DNA of 64,000 nucleotides from Cupriavidus agavae (GTDB lineage: Bacteria; Pseudomonadota; Gammaproteobacteria; Burkholderiales; Burkholderiaceae): the NCBI RefSeq assembly GCF_004217045.1, contig NZ_SGXM01000012.1, positions 62,001 through 126,000 on the forward strand, written 5' to 3'. A program made the translations under genes and the position numbers. This document shows positions 59,432 through 64,000 of the stretch, piece after piece (within the stretch, counting starts at the first letter, position 1; each line of letters opens with the position of its first letter). The notes under the pieces are model-generated. The model was given only the letters and a program-made list of their open reading frames with translations. It did no database searches and was not told where the DNA came from.

Positions 59432-59983
59432 ATGTTCACGGAAATCGTCCTGTTCCTGCTTGATACCGTCTTCACCCTGTTCGGCATGGCGCTGCTGCTG
59501 CGCCTGTGGATGCAGCTGACGCGCCTGCCGTCGCGCAACCCTGTGTCGCAGGGCGTGTTCCAGGTCACCGACTGGATCGTCCGGCCGCTGCGGCGCATCC
59601 TGCCCGGCATCGGCGGCATCGACTGGGCCACCGTGCTGGCCGTCTACCTGACCGCCGTGGCCTTCCTGGTCTGCCGCGCGCTGTTGCTGGGCGCCGATCC
59701 CGTGGCCTTCCTGCCCACCATCCTGGCGCTGGCGCTGCTCACCATGCTCAAGTGGGCGATCAGCATGGTCATGTGGGTCACGCTGCTGATGGCCGTGCTG
59801 TCGTGGGTCAATCCGCAATCGCCGCTGGCCGGCCCGATCTGGCACCTGACCGCGCCGCTGCTGCGCCCGATCCAGCGCGTGATGCCGCGCCTGGGCGGTT
59901 TCGACCTCTCGCCGCTGGTGCTTTTCCTGATCGCCCAGATCCTGCTGATGGTGATCGCCGGCCTGAGCCGCGGCGCGGTCTGA
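59432..59983 (+). CDS. YggT family membrane protein
   Basis: A 183-aa membrane protein with a duplicated YggT unit: LLRLWMQLTRLPSRNPVSQGVFQVTDWIVRPLRRILPG and AVLSWVNPQSPLAGPIWHLTAPLLRPIQRVMP, each with flanking helices. Four to five membrane helices are visible. The family role is not settled (osmotic or potassium-related growth in some bacteria). In many relatives it lies in the yggS-proC neighbourhood; that is not seen here. Confidence 0.92.
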   Translation: MFTEIVLFLLDTVFTLFGMALLLRLWMQLTRLPSRNPVSQGVFQVTDWIVRPLRRILPGIGGIDWATVLAVYLTAVAFLVCRALLLGADPVAFLPTILALALLTMLKWAISMVMWVTLLMAVLSWVNPQSPLAGPIWHLTAPLLRPIQRVMPRLGGFDLSPLVLFLIAQILLMVIAGLSRGAV

Positions 59984-60194
59984 TCCGAGATGTAAGCAAC
60001 CACTGACCTGCGGGCCGTTGCCGGTGGCGGCCCGCCACCGTAGCACGAACCCCGCGTCGAGGGTTAACCCGCATTGTTCGACGGACTGGACACAGTGTCG
60101 AGGAATCGCCCTTTTTCGGGGCAGTGCCGACGCCTACATTACAGCCAGCGCGGAACCGCCCGCGTTCATGCCAATAAGTAGGAACAGCACAACC

Positions 60195-60467
60195 ATGAAG
60201 ACCCTCGCACTCTCCCTGATCTGCGCCATCGGCCTGTCGGCCGCGGCCACCGCCGCCCAGGCATCGCAACCCGTTTCCGACCTGGCCCGCCTCGACGGCA
60301 GCATCGGCCGCAAGGTCGACCCGTTCACCGACGGCGCCCGTGGCGTGACCGAAAAGCGTGACGTGTACACCGAAGGCTCGCGCAGCGTGACCGACAAGCG
60401 CGACGTGTACTCGGAAGGCGCCCGTGGCGTCACCGAAAAGCGCGACGTCTACAGCGAAGGCGCCTGA
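60195..60467 (+). CDS. Small exported protein with 14-residue tandem repeats
   Basis: A 90-aa protein. The signal peptide (about 1-24) ends in AAQA, then a short spacer (SQPVSDLARLDGSIGRKVDPFTD), then three repeats of GARGVTEKRDVYxE type: GARGVTEKRDVYTE, GSRSVTDKRDVYSE, GARGVTEKRDVYSE, ending GA. The repeats are charged and Tyr-containing, without Cys. Periplasmic or secreted; no known family recognised. A 211-base non-coding region precedes it, and the LysR gene is convergent. Confidence 0.8.
   Translation: MKTLALSLICAIGLSAAATAAQASQPVSDLARLDGSIGRKVDPFTDGARGVTEKRDVYTEGSRSVTDKRDVYSEGARGVTEKRDVYSEGA
60333..60458 (+). repeat. Three 42-bp tandem repeats
   Basis: Three in-frame 42-base units, each coding 14 residues, inside the small exported protein; units 1 and 3 differ at few bases, unit 2 more. 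In-frame length means that copy number could change without a frameshift. Confidence 0.8.
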
Positions 60468-60584
60468 TTCTCCGTCGGCGCATTGCCTGCCAGCCCGGCT
60501 GCCATCGGGCCCCGGCAGGTCCGGCGTGGTCCCCCTGCCACGCCCGGCCGGCAGGAATCCGGCCCGAACACCAAAACACCAGGC

Positions 60585-61496
60585 TTACTGCCCGAGTCCG
60601 TCGAGTTCGGCCCCCATCATCGACTCGATGGCTTCCATGAACGCGCGCACCTTGCGCGGCTGCAGCCGCCGGTCGGGCAGTAGCGCGAACACCCTCAGCG
60701 GCGGCAACGGGTAATCCGGCATCACCCGCACCAGCCTGCCCTGCGCGATCTCCGTCTCCGCCGCCGTCATCGGCACCCGGGCGATGCCCAGCCCGGCCAG
60801 CGCCGCCTGCATGCGCAGTTCGGCGTTGTAGGTCTGCATGCGCGGCCGGATCGGCACCTGCATGCGCTCGCCGTTTCTTGAAAATTCCCAGACCGAGGCG
60901 CCCGGCGTGGCCAGGGTCGGCATGTTCGACAGGTCTTCGGGCACCATCTGGGCCGGCAGGCTGGCCGCCAGCGACGGCGCCGCCACGAGCCCGCGCTCCA
61001 CGTGCCAGATGCGGCGCGCGATGGTGCCGGAATCCGGCAGGTCGGCATCGACGGTCACGAAGGCGATGTCGTAGCCCTCGCGGATCGGATCGACCAGCCC
61101 CTGGGCAATTTCCACGGTGATATCGAGCGCCGGATGCGCCGCCAGCGTGCGGCAGATCACGCCGCCCAGTTGCTGGGCGCCGAATTCGTAGGGGGTGGCG
61201 ATGCGCAGCATGCCCTGCACGCGCTCCTCGCGCGCCAGCGTTTCCTGGCGGATCTCGCGCAGCCGGGCGAACAGCGGCGCCACGTCACGGTAGACCGCCC
61301 CGCCGGCGTCGGTCAGACGCATGCGGCGCGTGGTGCGCTCCAGCAGCTTGGCGCCGATGGCCGTCTCCAGCCGGATCACCGCCGCCGATACGCGTGATTT
61401 GGGGCAGTCCAGCGCCGCGGCGGCCGCCGTGAACGTGCCCTGCTCCACCACACAACAGAAAGCCTCCCAATCGTTCCACTGGATTGTCTCGTTCAC
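60585..61496 (-). CDS. LysR family transcriptional regulator
   Basis: A 303-aa LysR-type regulator. The N-terminal helix-turn-helix reads WEAFCCVVEQGTFTAAAAALDCPKSRVSAAVIRLETAIGAKLLERTTRRMRLTDAG. The effector domain contains GMLRIATPYEFGAQQLGGVI and a C-terminal LPPLRVFALLPDRRLQPRKVRAF, placing it in the CrgA/YafC-like subgroup. The start is taken as GTG at 61496-61494, with AAGGA upstream; another GTG at 61520 is in frame. It is divergent from the iclR-like gene; both may share the 235-base gap. Confidence 0.92.
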   Translation of the reverse strand: MNETIQWNDWEAFCCVVEQGTFTAAAAALDCPKSRVSAAVIRLETAIGAKLLERTTRRMRLTDAGGAVYRDVAPLFARLREIRQETLAREERVQGMLRIATPYEFGAQQLGGVICRTLAAHPALDITVEIAQGLVDPIREGYDIAFVTVDADLPDSGTIARRIWHVERGLVAAPSLAASLPAQMVPEDLSNMPTLATPGASVWEFSRNGERMQVPIRPRMQTYNAELRMQAALAGLGIARVPMTAAETEIAQGRLVRVMPDYPLPPLRVFALLPDRRLQPRKVRAFMEAIESMMGAELDGLGQ

Positions 61497-61731
61497 GGAC
61501 CCGTTTTCCTTGCCTGACACTGTTGTCGTGACCGCCTGTCGCCGTTTCGGGGCGCCCTGTGCGGACGCACATTATGCGGTAGACAACTTCGTCCCGCCGC
61601 CGGCCGCCGGAGTTCCGCAACCGGCCCGCCACGCCCCCAAACCGGCCCGGGACTGGCAATGCCGCGTTAATTCCTCTACCCTTTCGGCCTTTCCGAGTTC
61701 TTTCCGCGTCCTGCGCGCGGCCTTCCGATCC

Positions 61732-62550
61732 ATGGCGAACCCAGCCGATTCCCTGCCGCGGGCCGCCGCCCCGGGCACCGCCGAGAAGCCGAGCGACAGC
61801 TACGTGCAGTCGTTTGCGCGCGGCCTGTCGGTGATCCGCGCCTTCGACGCCGCGCATCCGGCCCAGACGCTGACCGAGATCGCCCAGGCCAGCGGCCTGA
61901 CCCGCGCCGGCGCGCGCCGCATCCTGCTGACGCTGGTGGGGCTGGGCTACGTGCAGAACGACGGGCGGCTGTTCCGCCTCACGCCCAAGATCCTCGACCT
62001 GGGCTTCGCCTACCTGACCTCGATGCCGTTCTGGAACCTGGCCGAGCCCATCATGGAGGCGCTGTCGCAGTCGGTGCACGAAAGCTGCTCGATCTCCGTG
62101 CTCGACGGCACCGAGATCGTCTACGTGCTGCGCGTGCCGGCGCGCAAGATCATGACCATCAACCTGTCGATCGGCAGCCGGCTGCCGGCCTATTGCTCGT
62201 CGATGGGGCGGGTGCTGCTGTCCGGCCTGAACGATGCGGAGCTGGACGCCGTGCTGCGGGCGTCCGACCTGCAGCCGCGCACCCGGCGCACCGTGACCGA
62301 CGTAGCCACGCTGAAGACGCTGGTCGCCGGCATCCGCGCACGCGGCTGGGCGCAGAACGATCAGGAACTGGAGGAAGGGCTGGTCTCGCTGGCCGCCCCG
62401 ATCCGCAACCGCGCCGGCCAGGTGATCGCCGCCATCAACATCAGCGGCCAGGCCAACCGCACGAGCGCCCAGGAAATGACCGACCAGTTCCTGCCCCCGC
62501 TGCTGGAGGCCGCCGAGAAGATCTCGGCGCTGGTGGGGTTGCGGACCTAG
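61732..62550 (+). CDS. IclR family regulator (PcaR/PobR-like subgroup)
   Basis: A 272-aa IclR regulator. The N-terminal winged helix has SFARGLSVIRAFD and LTEIAQASGLTRAGARRILLTLVGLGYV. The effector domain includes SVLDGTEIVYVLRVPARKIMTINLSIGSRLPAYCSSMGRVLL and GLVSLAAPIRNRAGQVIAAINISG. In sequence it resembles regulators of aromatic catabolism, but the pca genes in this window are 28 kb away. The ATG at 61732 is used. It is convergent with the dioxygenase-like gene, 1 base apart. Confidence 0.92.
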   Translation: MANPADSLPRAAAPGTAEKPSDSYVQSFARGLSVIRAFDAAHPAQTLTEIAQASGLTRAGARRILLTLVGLGYVQNDGRLFRLTPKILDLGFAYLTSMPFWNLAEPIMEALSQSVHESCSISVLDGTEIVYVLRVPARKIMTINLSIGSRLPAYCSSMGRVLLSGLNDAELDAVLRASDLQPRTRRTVTDVATLKTLVAGIRARGWAQNDQELEEGLVSLAAPIRNRAGQVIAAINISGQANRTSAQEMTDQFLPPLLEAAEKISALVGLRT

Positions 62551-62551
62551 T

Positions 62552-63397
62552 TCAGACCGCCGATGGCGGCATCTCCACGCTGCCGAACTCCGCCGAGCGC
62601 GAACCGCTCACGGGCCGGTTGCTGGCGCCGAAGTAAGCAAACGCTACCGACAGCTTGACCGCCTCGGAATCATTGCGCCCCGCCGCGTGGAACAGCCGGC
62701 TGTCGAACATCAGCACGTCGCCCCGGTGCAGCGCCAGTGGCATGGCGCCCTTGAGCAGCATCTGGCTGTTCGGATGCGCTTCCACGAGGAATTCGGCCGG
62801 GTCGAGCTGGGCCGGGTCCAGCTTCGCCCGATGCGACGCCGGAATCACACGTAGCACGCCGTTGCGCTCGTCTTCGTCGCCGAGCGCCAGCCACACCGTC
62901 ACCAGTTCCGGCTTCACGAACGACCAGTAGCGTGTATCGCGGTGCCAGCCGGTCTGGCTGCCGAAGTGCGGATGCTTGGTCATCACGCAGTTGTGGTGCG
63001 CCAGCGTGAGCCGCGTGGGCTCGCCGAGCAGCGCCTCCACCGTGGCCAGCAGCTGCGGGTTGCTGGCCCAGCGCCGGAACGCCTCGTCGCGGCCATAGGC
63101 CTGGCGCAGGCGCCGCACCGTATTGCCGCCGGCGGCCTGCCGCGTGGCCGGCGCGCCCGGATAGCCGAGATCGGCCTCGAACTCCACCGGCGGCACGGCT
63201 GCCGCCAGATGCTGGCGCGTCACGGCTTCGAGCGCGGCGCAGGTGGCCTCGCTGGCGAAATTGCGCAACACGATATAGCCGCCGGCCTGGAACTCGCGGG
63301 CCAGGCTGGCCAGCGCCGCCTGATCGGCCAGCGGCGCGGAACAATCGAAATCGAGGGGAGCGGACGCCCGGGCGGCGCGCGATGGCGAGGCAGTCAT
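62552..63397 (-). CDS. Phytanoyl-CoA dioxygenase family protein
   Basis: A 281-aa Fe(II)/2-oxoglutarate oxygenase-like protein. The metal-binding HxD lies in GWHRDTRYW (about residues 151-153) and the distal His in SRLFHAAGRNDS (about 234); an Arg for 2-oxoglutarate may follow. AHHNCVMTKHPHFGSQTG is a family-like loop. Substrate unknown; relatives hydroxylate small molecules or secondary metabolites. The ATG at 63397 is used; no strong ribosome site is seen. Confidence 0.88.
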   Translation of the reverse strand: MTASPSRAARASAPLDFDCSAPLADQAALASLAREFQAGGYIVLRNFASEATCAALEAVTRQHLAAAVPPVEFEADLGYPGAPATRQAAGGNTVRRLRQAYGRDEAFRRWASNPQLLATVEALLGEPTRLTLAHHNCVMTKHPHFGSQTGWHRDTRYWSFVKPELVTVWLALGDEDERNGVLRVIPASHRAKLDPAQLDPAEFLVEAHPNSQMLLKGAMPLALHRGDVLMFDSRLFHAAGRNDSEAVKLSVAFAYFGASNRPVSGSRSAEFGSVEMPPSAV

Positions 63398-63639
63398 TGC
63401 AGGTGAGACTTTTCTGAAAGTGGCAGCAGGACAAACAGTTCGATAATGCCAGAAGCGCGGCGGCGCCGTGCGGCAGGGCGCGGCAGGACGCGGCCTGCGG
63501 GGCGAAAAGCAGTCGAAACCTGGCCCGCGGCGGTGTGGCGTGGGTGCGGTAACCCACTGTCCGGTGCGGCCCCGGCGCCGCTACAATGGCCGCACCCTGC
63601 TGTACGAACCGCATCGCCAACCAAACTGATGCCGCCATC

Positions 63640-64000
63640 GTGACTGCCCGACCCCGCATTACCGCCTCGCTCGCCGAGGCCCAGAACCAGCTTGGCCGCA
63701 TCGTGCTCGGCAAGCCCCGTCAGGTGCGGCTTGCGCTGGCCTGCATGCTGGCCGGCGGCCACCTGCTGCTCGAAGACGTGCCGGGCGTCGGCAAGACCAC
63801 GCTGGCACACGCGCTGGCGCAGACGCTGGGCCTGCAGTATCGGCGCGTGCAGTTCACCAGCGACCTGCTGCCCGCTGACCTCATCGGCGTGTCGGTCTTC
63901 AACCGTGACGCCGGCGAATTCCAGTTCCATCGCGGCCCGGTCTTCGCCCAGCTCGTGCTGGCCGACGAGATCAACCGCGCGCCGCCCAAGACCCAGAGCG
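63640..64000 (+). CDS. MoxR-type AAA+ ATPase (N-terminal part, cut by window edge)
   Basis: About 120 codons before the end of the window. It starts GTG (63640) with TARPRITASLAEAQNQLGRIVLGKPRQVRLALACMLAGGHLLLEDVPG; Walker A is GVGKTTLAHAL, followed by QFTSDLLPADLIGVSVF and ADEINRAPPKTQS (Walker B region), typical of MoxR ATPases. These act as chaperone-like ATPases with von Willebrand-domain partners, usually encoded just downstream. No in-frame ATG precedes the GTG. Confidence 0.94.
   Translation, partial: MTARPRITASLAEAQNQLGRIVLGKPRQVRLALACMLAGGHLLLEDVPGVGKTTLAHALAQTLGLQYRRVQFTSDLLPADLIGVSVFNRDAGEFQFHRGPVFAQLVLADEINRAPPKTQS

Noticed and set aside
1-64000. rRNA, tRNA, riboswitch and CRISPR loci
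   Set aside because: No cloverleaf, CCA-ended tRNA-like segment, rRNA core, known riboswitch core or regularly spaced repeat was noticed by eye; a covariance-model scan was not possible.

Overview
The window is GC-rich, densely coded DNA of a motile betaproteobacterium. Gene content and protein sequences (FlhDC-controlled flagellar and chemotaxis genes, a short H-NS with the TWTGRGKRPGWL-type motif, tctC-like Bug proteins, a Tad pilus locus with a DUF3613 protein, pca genes) point to Burkholderiaceae, most likely Cupriavidus or Ralstonia, perhaps on the second replicon. That placement is inference from recognition; no search was run. No rRNA, tRNA, insertion sequence or CRISPR array was seen.

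Layout. (1) 1-13.1 kb: motility core on the minus strand, transcribed flhD-flhC-motA-motB-cheA-cheW-cheR-cheD-cheB-cheY-cheZ, then flhB-flhA (flhA runs off the left edge). A yceH-type gene and an orphan periplasmic binding protein sit between cheZ and flhB. (2) 13.5-23.3 kb: sensory block on the minus strand: an unknown 250-aa protein, a transmembrane chemoreceptor, a PAS (Aer-like) receptor, a second CheW, a lone receiver, a membrane protein with a degenerate GGDEF and an intact EAL domain, and a second transmembrane receptor. (3) 23.7-30.7 kb: hns-like gene, galE, an integrase-fold protein that has lost catalytic residues, a nitronate monooxygenase facing a PadR regulator, a 77-aa orphan, a Bug-family binding protein and a short-chain dehydrogenase. 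(4) 31-38.2 kb: pcaI-pcaJ-pcaF (last steps of the beta-ketoadipate pathway) and sbcD-sbcC. (5) 38.3-50.6 kb: a Tad (Flp) pilus operon read flp-tadE-cpaB-rcpA-tadZ-tadA-tadB-tadC-tadD-DUF3613-tadG and followed by a sigma-54 activator. No prepilin peptidase gene is present; a 362-bp structured gap follows flp. (6) 51-56 kb: two divergent, paralogous glycine-rich lipoproteins flanking a 600-bp region with TTACGTAA palindromes, followed by a TpsB-type outer-membrane transporter. (7) 56-64 kb: dodecin, a secreted phospholipase-D-fold nuclease-like protein, small secreted proteins (one with 14-residue tandem repeats), dienelactone hydrolase, MarR, YggT, LysR, IclR, a phytanoyl-CoA-dioxygenase-like enzyme and the start of a MoxR ATPase.

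How the parts work together. FlhDC would switch on the flagellar export and chemotaxis genes. Several minus-strand motility genes are preceded by GCCGTTAT elements resembling the -10 of FliA (sigma-28), so the receptors and flhB may be late class genes. The lone receiver, the EAL protein, the sigma-54 activator with a receiver-like N-terminus lacking its Asp, and the Tad pilus suggest a motility-to-attachment switch. The lipoprotein pair and TpsB form a possible surface-display system; this is the least explained part of the window. Unusual start codons (TTG for flhD, flhC and sbcD; GTG for cheY, motA, pcaI and moxR) recur.
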